Assembly (NCBI GenBank): GCA_009602725.1
Contig: WELB01000008.1
Coordinates: 979,645 to 1,018,960 of the forward strand
DNA length: 39,316 bases
Direction of reading: 5' to 3'
From: Spirogloea muscicola
Lineage: Eukaryota > Streptophyta > Zygnematophyceae > Spirogloeales > Spirogloeaceae
Position 1 is the stretch's first letter; each line of letters opens with the position of its first letter. The notes beneath the pieces were generated by a model. It was not told the DNA's origin. It saw only the letters and a list, made by a program, of their open reading frames with translations, and did no database searches. Shown in pieces: positions 1 through 15,200 of the stretch. Both the position numbers and the translations under genes were made by a program.

Positions 1-216
1 GCCCCCCGCTCAGCACCTCCGACCTCCGCCGCCGCCGCTGCCGCAGCCGTCGCCGCCGCAGCCACCGCCGTCGCCTTTGCTGCCGCCGCCGCCGCGGGCT
101 CTTGCGCGGGCGGCGACTCGACGCCTCTTCCTCGGTGGAGCACACCGGTGCCTCCGGCCTTCTGCTCGTCGCCCTTCCGCACGCTTGGCGCCCGCCCGCT
201 GCTCCCCGCCGCCGCC

Positions 217-3200
217 ATGGAGTCCGGCTCCAGCCGGGCTGCCAGGCGCTCCGCCATGCTGGCGCAGCACCTTGCCCAGCAGCAGCGCTCCCCCTCGCCG
301 TCATCGCAGCTCGAGGTGGCGCAGTGCCTCAACTACGTCTCCCCCGAGGAAGCGGCAGGTGCGCGTTGCTGGCCGAGGTCTCAGGCAGGACCACCCCTCG
401 TTCACGACATGCTCCACCTTCTCCAAGTTGACGGGGCAGCAGAGGCTTTCTTTCTGCAGTAGTTTCGCTTTCACCTATCGCGCCACTCTCACCTGCTGTT
501 GTTAGTGCTGAATGGACAGACTTTATTGTTGAAAGTGACTGGCGTGCTGCACATGCTCAAGCATCTGACTGCTGCTGGAGCCCTTGATTCTGGCCCCAGG
601 GTCTCCGAGCTTTGACCCGAGGCAGCTCCAGAAACTCTTGGATGCACACAACATGGAGACAAGGGCTGAGATGTATGAGCTTTTCAAGGACAACAAGGTC
701 TTCTGGCCCAACAAGGACGCCAAGGTACCCAATCAGATGCGGAGTTGTTGCCCGTTGACACTGTCAATTGGTTAGTACATGTGATGACTGCTTGTATATG
801 AGCAGCAAACTGCGTGGGACCGCAAAGTCGAACGACCTTGCTGTGCAGATAGGTCCTGCTACAGCTCCAGTAAGGGGTGGGCTTGACATGCTTGCCTGGT
901 ATACTCAGATTGGAGGGCAACTCTACACGGCAATGGACTACAATACCTCTAAGGAGGATCAGAGGAATGCCACGTTCGATCGCATCCTCTTCCTCCGGGA
1001 TCGTGGCCACTTCAAGGTGAAGGCCTGCTGTCAACCGTGTTGCTCATTCAACCTGCAACTGGCCAGGCCTTGGGGCAGAAACTCATACCTCCATAGAAAC
1101 GTGTCAACGAAGCGCCCCCGGACAGACCTCTCCCTCTTTGCTTGTGCTGATGAGGGTGGTGATGCAAATCAACCTGCAGGGGTGGTTGACCAGTGATGAT
1201 CCTAAAGAGATAGGAAAGAAGGTTGCAATGCACGAGGCGCTGGGCGTGTATGACCACTCCATAGGTGTCAAACTCGGCGTGCACATCCACCTCTGGTCAG
1301 TACGCAGAGCGTCATCTCAAGCAGACCCCTAGCATCCATTGCCTTGCAGGAGTGGCTCACCAACGATGATCATGATGCTGTCTTGAGAAAGGCGGCAATG
1401 TTTGAGGCTGTATCTGTCTACGATCACTCCATGGGAATTAAGCTCGGTGTTCACATTCACTTGTGGTGAGTCTTGCTATAGTGTGTAGGATGAGAGACCA
1501 AGTCATAGCTGCACAAGGCCACTGCTGTAGTTGTCCAACTACTAAGGGAAAGGGCACAGAGCTCGACTGTGCTGTAGGTGTCCAATGTATGCCCCAGCTG
1601 GTCTGTATTGAGCATGTAGAGCCAATGTTGTTGCAGGGGAGGTGCTGTTAAGTACCTGGGGACAAAGAGGCACCACGACAAGTGGTTGAAAAGGACTGAG
1701 GATTATGATGTCGCCGGATGCTTTGCTTTGACCGCTTGGTCATGGGAGCAATGTGAGAAGAGCACGCCTTGCTAGCTCCACTGACATCTTTGCTGCACGA
1801 TCTTCAGAAGACGGCACTTCACTTGGCATGTCTTTATTTTCCAGAATCAGTAAAAAAGTGATTGCTACTTATTGCTGTGCGTAGCAACTCCAGGACCGCC
1901 ATGAGTCCCAGCCTGTAGCAATGGTTCCATACGCTTCCAGTAGTGATGTATGATAAGCTTGAGTACTGATTTTTTGCAGGTGAGAGGAATTGAGACTGAA
2001 GCGACTTATGACACCGGCACTCAGGAATTTGTAGTTAACACGCCCTGTGAGACTGCTCAGAAGTATTGGATTGGTGGAGCGGCTCAGGCAAGTGTTCAAA
2101 CCTCACCTTCCCACTCACATGATGAGTCAGGGGGGTTAGGGAGGTGGGGAGGGGGGGAGTGGGTTGGTGTGTTTTGGTCCTAATCCACTGTGCAATCAGG
2201 CATGGTGTCCTTGACTTGAACCAATTAGACTTGCCGAGCGTGGATAGCTGGCACTTCGTCTCCACGCTTCAGCTTCCATACAGATACAGAGCAGCATGAC
2301 TGCCGCTGAAATCTTGACAAACATTCTCCTGCTCACTTGACCTACAGCACGCAAATATGACCGTCTGCTTTGCACAACTGCACATTGAGGGCAAGAACCA
2401 GGGCGTTCATGCGTTTGTTGTGCCCTTGCGGGACAACCAAGGGCAGCCAATGCCCGGTATCCGCATAGCTGACTGTGGCCACAAGATTGGTCTGAACGGG
2501 GTCGATAATGGTCGCATCTGGTGAGCACTTGCGCCCCTGGCTACATTGCTTCATTAGTGCGACATCAGAAGCAAGGCTGTTGGCTTGGCAGCTGTACCTT
2601 AGGAGCAGTCTGGCTTGTGAGTAGTTTTCTGCATTGTGTGTCCTCTCGGCTGTTGTTGACGACAAGCAGTGGCCTGTCTACATGCACAGCATATCTTGTT
2701 GTGACTGCCTCAGGTTTGTTGTGTTTTGTGCAGGTTTGACCATGTACGCATTCCTCGGGAGGCTTTGCTCAACAGGGTCGCAGATGTGAGTCCCGTGGGA
2801 AAGTACGAGAGTGCGATCAAGGATCCTGATCAGGTGCATCATTGCTACATTCCTAGCTCAGTATATCAGCTCTCTTTAGCAGCACCGTCTAGCACAGGAC
2901 GCTCCTCTTGAAAGGAATGCCCAAGTCACAATACTGGCAATTGCAAGCACCAGGGAAGAGAGAGTAGATTTTCAAGTTGGTGCAGTTCACCTTTGCCACC
3001 AGTTAATGTTCATAGAGGATGTAATGGCAAAGGTGCTACTGTATAGGAGTATTATCACTGTGTGGACTTACTTTGCGTATTCGTATGACATTAACAGAGA
3101 TTTGCAGCACTCATGGCCCCCTTGACAAGTGGCCGTGTAACAATCGCTATAAGTGCCATCAACCAGTGCAAGGTGCAAGCCCATGACTCTCTTGATCTGA

Positions 3201-5666
3201 GCTTATGTACATAAGAAGTTTTGTGCAGGCTTCCTGTGCATGACACTTTTGCATGTGGATCTTACAGTCTGTTCCGAATTGACAGATTGGGCTTGCAACT
3301 GCCCTCCGCTATTCCCTGTCTCGGCGTGCTTTTGCTCTCAAGCCTGATGCTCCTGAGGAGCTCCTCCTTGACTACCCTAGCCACCAGCGACGGCTTCTGC
3401 CGCTCTTAGCAAAGACGTAAGTTGAATGCGAGCCTGGGTTCTTACTTGCTGCTCTTTGGGCTTTAGCACTCAATGTTATTAGCATTTGAAAGCATGTTAT
3501 GGTGGTCCTCCATCAGTATGCTACCTTCATGACATGTAAGCTCTTCTGGCCTTCTTTCAGGTATGCCATGAACTTCGCAAACAACAGTATGAAACTGTTG
3601 TATATAAGGAGACAACCTTCTGATGCCAAGGTTATCCACGTTCAGTCAAGTGGATACAAGGCCATGTTCTCGTGGCACATGCTCCGGACACTTCAGGTGA
3701 AAGGCTGAATCTTTGGCTTGACTGCTAAAGGATACCCATTGGGTGTTATGCCGCGTCTTCTTTTACCCTGGGTAGGGCTACTGTTGTGCATGTTTGGATC
3801 TTACGATGTCCTAAGCTTGCCGATAAATGCTATAAAACAGGAATGTCGTGAAGCATGTGGGGGAATGGGGATTGCTTCCAACAATCGTATTGGACAGTTG
3901 AAAGCTGAGCATGACGTCATGTCTACCTTTGAGGGCGACAACAATGTGCTCATGCAGCAGGTCCTTCGCTCTTCTGGACCACTCTTTAATCACACAATTA
4001 GCAACTAGGGACTCATTTGTCAGCTTCTGGTTTCTGATATTTGTGGTTTTTGTCAGTTTCCCATTGGTGGTCACAATTGCCCTGCTGCTGTCATTTTGGA
4101 TGCGATCAAGTCTCCTTCCATACGTTCAGTGTCACTGCTCTATCGAAGGACAAAAGTGGCACAAGTGGAAGACTTTTGGGGATCTACAGTAGAAGTTTCA
4201 TGTTTTCAGGCCTGGCATTGTAGAGTCCTTGTCATGCCAATTGAGCTGCCTATTTAACAGCCTTACCATGTTGCAGGTCAGCAAGGCAATGCTTGGTGAT
4301 TATTTCGTAGCCAAGAAGGCTCGCAAGCCCATTGCGGGGCTTGGCATGGAGCACATGAATGGTCCTCGGCCTCAGATACCTGCTTCACTGGGCAGCTCCC
4401 AGCTGCGTGACCCGGAGTTGCAGGTACGGGTGCTGCAGATCTGTGTCTCACAGAATTTGCCACAGCTCAAGAAGACTTTGTAACATCACTATCTATCTGT
4501 TGCCTCCCAGCGTGATCAACCCTTGCAAGTCTTCGTCCATGTCCATATTACGAAGCCAACCTGAAGCATCTGAAAGATTTTGTGGTGCGATCTGTGCATT
4601 GTGCACTAATGGACCCCACTGTTGTGCAGCTTGTCTTATTCCAATTGAGAGAGAGAGATCTGCTGGAGCGCCTGGCTGGCGACATATCTCAGCGGCTGGG
4701 CAGGGGCACTGCCATGGTTGATGCTTTTAATGAGGTCAGGGTCATTATTTTCCTCCCAGACTTATGGTTGGCGTGACATTGGTTGTCATGAGTGGAGTGA
4801 GTCCTTCTCGTTTCTCTGATGGCCCACTTTACCTATTATTCAACCTTACAGGCACCTACAACTCAGGCAGGGGGCACTTACAAATTGACTTCTGGTGCTG
4901 CAGAGCTACCAACTTGCTACGGACCTTGGGAAAGCCCATGCAGAGCGGGAGGTGCTGGAGGCATGTAGTGCAGTTGTGAAGGCTCAACGTCCTGGCCCTT
5001 TGAAGGTACCTCTTCTGGCTGCAGCTGGCAAGCAGCAGAAGCTGCCCTTTGGTGTCCTGGATATGAGAAGGCTTCTGAGCGTAGCAAAGTGCTGCTCGTG
5101 CGGGTGTTATTACTTGATGCGGCAGTTGCCAGCATTCACCAGCTGCATTGACAATGCTGATATTCGTGTTAACTTTACCTTCTGCCTTGCAGGACGTCCT
5201 CGAGAACCTGCGGACATTGTATGCATTGGTCACAGTAGACGAGGACGCAGTTTTCTTGAGGTAAATGGAGAAAGAACCTGCAAGCAAGCATATGCTCTTT
5301 ACTACATCTTGCTACTTGCAAACACATGCAACGTTGTCTGTAAGTTTTGTTGTGAGTTTGCTGCCTCTTTGACATCCAACCAACCTGCTGATAAAGAACT
5401 TCTCATGTAACTTCAGATATGCGTACATTATGGCGGACCAAGCACAAGCCGTGCACCGGGAGGTGGCTGCTCTTTGCAATGATGTACGGCCGCACACATT
5501 TGGGCTGGTGGAGGCCTTTGGCCTGCCCCCTCACATGCTTGGTCCCATCGCCTTCGACTGGGTGGATTATAACAGCTGGCACAACACCCGTGAGGCTGCT
5601 GCAAGCGAGCAGCGCCACATGGCCAAGAACGTGAATGGCCACTCTGTTGCCGCATACGCTTCATGA
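217..5666 (+). CDS. ACX3: Peroxisomal acyl-CoA oxidase, ACX3 type (medium chain)
   Basis: Flavoenzyme that makes the first double bond in peroxisomal beta-oxidation and passes electrons to oxygen. Exons: 217-358, 600-724, 909-1016, then 1180-1295 or 1350-1465, 1637-1752, 1980-2087, 2348-2520, 2734-2833, 3098-3172, 3286-3416, 3561-3696, 3841-3960, 4277-4423, 4630-4734, 4904-5005, 5193-5260, 5417-5666. Phases join throughout except for one 2-nt slip near 1734. About 707 residues, against about 675 for Arabidopsis ACX3, which it follows almost segment by segment ([45 protein letters not shown]). The catalytic Glu is expected in TFEGDN (exon ending 3960). The N-terminus has RSAMLAQHL, a PTS2-like peroxisomal signal with Ser where Leu/Ile/Val is usual. 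The C-terminus ends AYAS, with no PTS1. The intron at 2088 has a GC donor. The start is the first in-frame ATG, after a GC-rich leader. Confidence 0.93.
1180..1295 (+). other. ACX3: ACX3 alternative exon, version A
   Basis: This 116-nt exon is bounded by CTGCAG|GGG and CTCTG|GTCAGT. It reads from GWLTSDD to VKLGVHIHL and leaves two bases (TG) that complete Trp with the next exon. It covers the conserved YDHS segment of the ACX3 N-terminal alpha-helical domain. Its residues match version B at about 24 of 38 positions. Either version joins in frame between 1016 and 1637. Confidence 0.82.
1350..1465 (+). other. ACX3: ACX3 alternative exon, version B
   Basis: This second 116-nt copy starts 54 nt after version A and is bounded by TTGCAG|GAG and TTGTG|GTGAGT. 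It reads from EWLTNDD to IKLGVHIHL. Joining A to B shifts the frame and meets TGA within 12 codons. Skipping both meets TAA in the fifth codon of the following exon. Only one of the two can therefore be used per mRNA. The LRK residues recall Arabidopsis ACX3, so B may be the ancestral version. Confidence 0.82.
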
Positions 5667-5846
5667 CCACGTCAATCAGCATACCCTGCTGCGCGTCCTC
5701 GCAACCTGCCGTGGAACAGCAGCATGGACACAGAATTCTAGCCAGTCGGTGGTGTGACTTGGTGGTACGAGGGGATGTAGCATTGAGCATCCAGCATACT
5801 ACGATGATTTAGATTCTGTACTGTGACATTTGTACTGCGTCGCCAC

Positions 5847-5866
5847 CCTGTAATATTAATTACAGG
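5847..5866. terminator. Hairpin with TGTAA poly(A) signal on both strands
   Basis: Two perfect 8-nt arms (CCTGTAAT and ATTACAGG) flank a 4-nt loop. TGTAA, the chlorophyte polyadenylation signal, lies at 5849-5853 on plus, 183 nt after the ACX3 stop, and at 5864-5860 on minus, in the 3' direction of the convergent CDPK gene. Use for ACX3 is likely. Use for CDPK would need a 3' UTR of about 640 nt and is inferred. Confidence 0.55.
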
Positions 5867-6168
5867 TCTTATTGTCAGCAGTAAAGCTGATAAATTGACC
5901 TCGCTATATGGTGGCTCAATCTAATCAGGCAAGCTGACTATGATAAGCAAAGAAACGCGTATATCAGTTTCCAAGCAGTCAGCATCTTAATTGCTTCAGT
6001 GGAATGCAAATACTGCACAAGAGGTGGAGGTTGAGCTCATATACAATGTACTGGTCACCATCAGCGTTTGGAATGTTGTCAACTTGCAGAATGCGGGGCA
6101 TGTGCGCCGCCGCTTAGTGGCATGCGAGCTATACCTGCACATTAAGACCTCTGAGGCCCGTGGGCTGC

Positions 6169-6234
6169 TTTAGGCCATACTTTAGGCCATACCTGCACAC
6201 CCATGGGGTGCAGGCATGGGGTGCAGGTATGGCC
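6169..6234. repeat. Inverted repeat with duplicated left arm
   Basis: The 12-nt sequence TTTAGGCCATAC occurs twice head to tail (6169-6192). GGCCATACCTGCAC (6185-6198) is then the exact reverse complement of GTGCAGGTATGGCC (6221-6234), with a 22-nt loop. It lies in the intergenic region between the convergent ACX3 and CDPK genes. No coding role is seen. Confidence 0.75.
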
Positions 6235-6308
6235 TTGGGAGTCCATGCACACTTTCAGTCGACGCCCTAATGGCGCCAGCCGCCACTCCTTGTAACCTAA
6301 GGCTTAAT

Positions 6309-6368
6309 GCCTGAAGTAAGGAGGTCATCCAAGCTGCTGCCTGAAGTAAGGAGGTCATCCAAGCTGCT
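6309..6368. repeat. Perfect 30-bp tandem duplication
   Basis: The unit beginning GCCTGAAGTAAGGAGGTCAT is repeated exactly at 6309-6338 and 6339-6368. It is downstream of the CDPK stop on the minus strand, so it may fall in the CDPK 3' UTR. Confidence 0.85.
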
Positions 6369-6498
6369 CTAAGATTAAGAGGGATAAAAAGGACACTTTA
6401 AATATGTTGGGCCAAAAGTTTGTGACCTCCAGTGAGCCATCCTGCTGTCCTCCTGGCTCCGTCTGCAGTGGCAGGGTCCCAACTGCTTGCTGTCTTGA

Positions 6499-10726
<4,228 letters not shown>

Positions 10727-10791
10727 GGGCCGTCCTCATCTCACGGCGGCGGCGGCGGCGGCGGGGGCGGCGGCGCCGCCGGGGGGGGCGG

Positions 10792-11287
10792 NNNNNNNNN
10801 NNNNNNNNNNNNNNNNNNNNNNNNNNNNNNNNNNNNNNNNNNNNNNNNNNNNNNNNNNNNNNNNNNNNNNNNNNNNNNNNNNNNNNNNNNNNNNNNNNNN
10901 NNNNNNNNNNNNNNNNNNNNNNNNNNNNNNNNNNNNNNNNNNNNNNNNNNNNNNNNNNNNNNNNNNNNNNNNNNNNNNNNNNNNNNNNNNNNNNNNNNNN
11001 NNNNNNNNNNNNNNNNNNNNNNNNNNNNNNNNNNNNNNNNNNNNNNNNNNNNNNNNNNNNNNNNNNNNNNNNNNNNNNNNNNNNNNNNNNNNNNNNNNNN
11101 NNNNNNNNNNNNNNNNNNNNNNNNNNNNNNNNNNNNNNNNNNNNNNNNNNNNNNNNNNNNNNNNNNNNNNNNNNNNNNNNNNNNNNNNNNNNNNNNNNNN
11201 NNNNNNNNNNNNNNNNNNNNNNNNNNNNNNNNNNNNNNNNNNNNNNNNNNNNNNNNNNNNNNNNNNNNNNNNNNNNNNNNNNNNNNN
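10792..11287. other. Assembly gap (496 N)
   Basis: Unsequenced run bordered on the left by a GGC/GCC-rich low-complexity stretch (10743-10791), a common cause of assembly breaks. It hides the CDPK promoter and the 5' part of the plus-strand gene whose last exons begin at 11288. Single N bases also occur at 27503 and 36279. Confidence 0.99.
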
Positions 11288-11986
11288 GGCGCGGGCGACG
11301 GGCCCGCGGCCTTCGCTGCCGACGGCAGGGCCGCCGCTGGTGCGCCCGCCCCGCCGCGGGGCCACCGCTGCGACGACCGCCTGGAGGACGTGATCCAGGT
11401 GCGCGCTGCCCGGCCTCGCTGCACGAGCTGAAACGCTTGAGGTTATCAAACGCTGTCGGTCGCCGCGGGAAGCCATGAAATTCCTGGTCCTCTGGCCTCC
11501 GAGGTGCGCGCTTCTGATGCTTCGTGGCCGCCAGCAGGCGCTCTTCGAGGGGAGCTGGGGGCAGCACCTGCCGGAGCCGTGGCGCCTCTTTGTGGCATGC
11601 ATGCGAGCGCGACCAGGGTACGTGCATGCTGCTGATAGCCAGGCCAAAGGAGCTGCGCCACTTTTGCATGACGCCATTGGATCAGATCCTGCTTTGGCAC
11701 TTGATGCCATCATAAGCTTGTCCACAGTTGCTCTTCGGGTCCCTCCCGTGTTACCCTACTGTCGCCTTTGGCCACAGGAACGACGACTGGCCGTGCCGCT
11801 GAAGCCTCCTGATCATTCCGTCACAGCAGGGCGCTTCCTTCATAGTGCAGCATATGTACCGGAGTCTTACGTTGCTTCTGATTGAGCTCGTCTAATGTGC
11901 ACCATTTCAGGGACGAGCCAACCGAGCCTTTCAAGTATCTGCAAAAGGCGCCACCTGGAGTTGCTCAGCCAGACTCTGGAATTTAG
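11288..11986 (+). CDS. Unidentified protein, C-terminal three exons (5' end in gap)
   Basis: Three exons join in one frame: 11288-11398 (ends DDRLEDVIQ at a GTGCGC donor), 11535-11617 (LFEGSWGQHLPEPWRLFVAC, donor GTACGT) and 11911-11986 (DEPTEPFKYLQKAPPGVAQP, then TAG at 11984). Phases 0 and 2 match across both introns. The Trp/Pro-rich segment looks like real protein rather than chance. I do not recognise the family. The start must lie in the N gap, presumably divergent from CDPK. A long uninterrupted frame at 11475-11885 overlaps but has no recognisable content. Confidence 0.5.
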
Positions 11987-12287
11987 GCCGTCGGTGCAGT
12001 TGGATAACGCACTCGAGACCGGCAGCTTGTGAGCTTGTATTGGAGGGACCTGCAGCAAGACAGCAGTGCGCTTGCAGCAAGCCCAGCAGCTGAGATGTGG
12101 GGTGTGGTACTGGACCTGGAGTATGATCATCATTTGCAGGGTTTGGCGGCTTCCACTTGCTTTCTGGAGGTCTCCTGTCCTCTGTAGACGGCTGATACCT
12201 ACATCGCCACAAGCAGTGCGTCATTGGTCTCAACGTGCAGCAAACGGCTGCTATGAGTACCTTGGCTCACTATTTCCTCCCTTGAAG

Positions 12288-15200
12288 ATGGACGATGGTG
12301 GTTGTCTTGCAAGGGCCGGACCTTCTTCCTTATTTCTCGTTGCTACCAAGTTCGCCAGCACTCCGCATGTGTGGTCATGTGTCAAAGACAGGAGATGTGG
12401 TTTAGCAACGTCTACTGCACACCATGCAGCTTGGTCAATTGTGAGCAAATCTTCGATTCCGACAATATCTCTGAACACGGACTATCGGCCGCATGAAGGA
12501 AGACACTCCAGCTCACTGCCAACTGCTGTTCTTCACCGTCTCAATGGTGTGGACAGCACTTTCAACATAAGTTGTCCTTGCATTGAAGAACCCCCTTAGC
12601 TGCCAGCTTGGTTACAATGACAATCTGGTGAAGCTTGTTGGAGCTGTAGGAGCAGTCACTGTGCTGTATCTTTCACACATCTGTAGCATGGCTCTGAATT
12701 TTGCTGCCATTACTCAACTATACATATCATAGTCCCTGCTAGATATGGGAACTTGAACATTAACATTTGACAACATTATGCCCGGAGTTTGTGGCAGGCA
12801 TATGCCAGGACAGAGCCATGGCCACAAGGGGGCATTGTGTCTCCGTGCCAGACAACCCAGAGCTTGGCTATGGGGATGAGCTTATTCCGCTGGTCAGTCT
12901 AAATGTTAGATTTTACTGCATTGATAGCATTTCCAGAAAATTTATTCATGACTTCCTCTGCTCAAATGCTGCTATCCTATTTCAGAACAGCATAATACCT
13001 ATACAGTGATACAGTCTTGGCTTCTTCACATCTAGAAAGTGCACAGCATATATCCAGTTACAGCATGATCGTTGTAGCTAGGACATTGCATAGCTGCATG
13101 GCTAGAAGATCTGGTGATTCTTAGAGACTTAAGCAGGAAGTATGATGACAGTACGCACTCACATTGCAAAAGGGGCTCTGCATTTTTTTTCTTCTGCCAT
13201 CATGTCAAGCTTGAAGACAGTGAGGAAATACTCATGCAAGCAATCCTGTACGAGGCTCAAGAGGGTTTCACCAATGTACAGGGCCGCTCTGTGCGGTAGG
13301 TCCTTGCTTTGAAGGATATCATGGCTCTCTCCTTGTCCTGCTTCGCAATTTTGTGTGTCTTGCAAGGTACACGCCTTTATCTGTAGTACTTTGCCCACAA
13401 TGTTCACTTATTGCTGTATGGCAGGTTTAGTGATTTCTTGCATGAACAATTGAAATCAAAGGATTGGCGAACGAAATCGTCAAGCATATTGGAGGTGACA
13501 AGGCGGAGAGCTGCTTGTTACGCAGCTCTTGTGCTGGCAGACAGGAGTGCTCTCCTAAATCTGGTGAGGCTCTCGAGTTCTTGTGTTGCAATCTTGTCCT
13601 GCATGACCTGTTGCCTCTTTCTCGCACTCTTGCATTCATTAGTCCACTGGTGTGGCTGGTGCCTTGTGACTGTGGTCTCAAACACCTCAACGCAATTTGT
13701 GTGTCCAGGGTACTGACCGCTTGTTATTGTCCTCCTTGTTAAACCAGGTAGTTACAGACATCCTTCACTTCAAAAGTCTCAAGGAAGCTCAGGAGCACTA
13801 TGCTGCTGCGGTAGCAGCTGAGGATTCTGATAATACGGGCGGTGGTAAGCAGAGGCAGATTTTAAGTAGCTCGGAGCTACCAGCTGCTCAGTTGAATGGT
13901 CCGCATATAGGTACTGCAGAGGAAGCAAGAATCAGTATGACAAGTGTGCATGCTGAAACTGAAGCTAAGACTGCTATTGGAGCGTTGCGAAAGAATGTGA
14001 CAGCTCCAGTACGTGGGAAGGAGACTGTTGCAAACCATAATCGAAGCCTACCAGGCATCAATGCAGAGGCTGTAAATGAAGGAACAGACCCCAGGCCCCC
14101 GAGCGATCTAGGGAAGGATGATGCAGACGTATACCTGTCTGATCCAACTCTAAAAGAGGCACAGCTGCTATCACTTCTAGCAGACTGTCACCCGGCAATA
14201 CAGTATGGAGCAAGCGAGAGGATAGACCTACCTGGCCATGACGTCCTGGCAAGCACATTGCCAATCGATGGATTTGAGCATGTGGCACTCTTGGCAGAGG
14301 AGTTGAGACAAGGCGCGAAGCAAACAGCTGATAGCAGACCAGCAGAGATTGCTGTGAACGGCACGGAAAGGAGGGGGCAAGATGGGCTCGACAAGGCACA
14401 TGTTCGTGACATCGTCATGGACTACAAATCAGCCAAGGGAGGTCAACATGCTTCAGTAAAGGATGAGCCCCTCAAGCTTACTTCACAACCTGGTGTTGTG
14501 ACCAACTTGGACATGAGCTTGTCAGCTATTTCCGGGTTGACAACATTACAGCTTCAGCGATTACATCATGAGAAGTTCTTCACAGTAAGTTAGTCTCTGA
14601 GTTCTGCTACTTATGATCAGAAGACCACGTTATGCTCAGGTTCCTTGGAATGACTGCCTGCCAGATTAGGTGCGGTTCTCATGCACAAGAATGCCATTGC
14701 AGGTTCGCCAACTCTTGCAGCACTTCCCACGCACTTATGTGGACTACCAAAATCCTGCAGGGCAAATACAGGAGGGTCAGCATGTTGTTCTTGAGGGGAC
14801 TATTATTTCATCCAGGCCAGTTGTTCATCTTTGTCATCTCTATTGTGTTTCAGTTAGGAAGTTACTGCCAAGATGTGCCTCAGTCCAGAGTCTGGTGTCA
14901 CAGTTGCTCAGGTTTTTCAGCATTTGTTGGTCACTTTTGTGCCGAAGATCTAGACCCTATGTTGTCTGATGTTGATAGTCATGGACGTGAAAGCCTTCTG
15001 ACAAAGATCTGGTCATCTGTCCACGGTCCATTGCACCACTCATTCCTGGTCATCGTTTTCATTTCAGGGGTCGATCCTTGAAGGCTGGGTTCAATGTGAT
15101 TGACATTGTAATGAAACTCAACAATGACGAGGTTGCAGAAGGGGCTGCTGGGGACATATTGTATCGCACCTCTAAAAGTGAAGCGGCAGAAAGATCATCA

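Noticed and set aside
1180-1465. The two ACX3 exons as an assembly or haplotype duplication
   Set aside because: The copies differ at about a third of residues, have different flanking introns, and each keeps its own good splice sites.
11475-11885. 136-residue plus frame as a single-exon gene
   Set aside because: It runs through good splice sites at 11534 and 11618. Only 11535-11617 fits the three-exon model.
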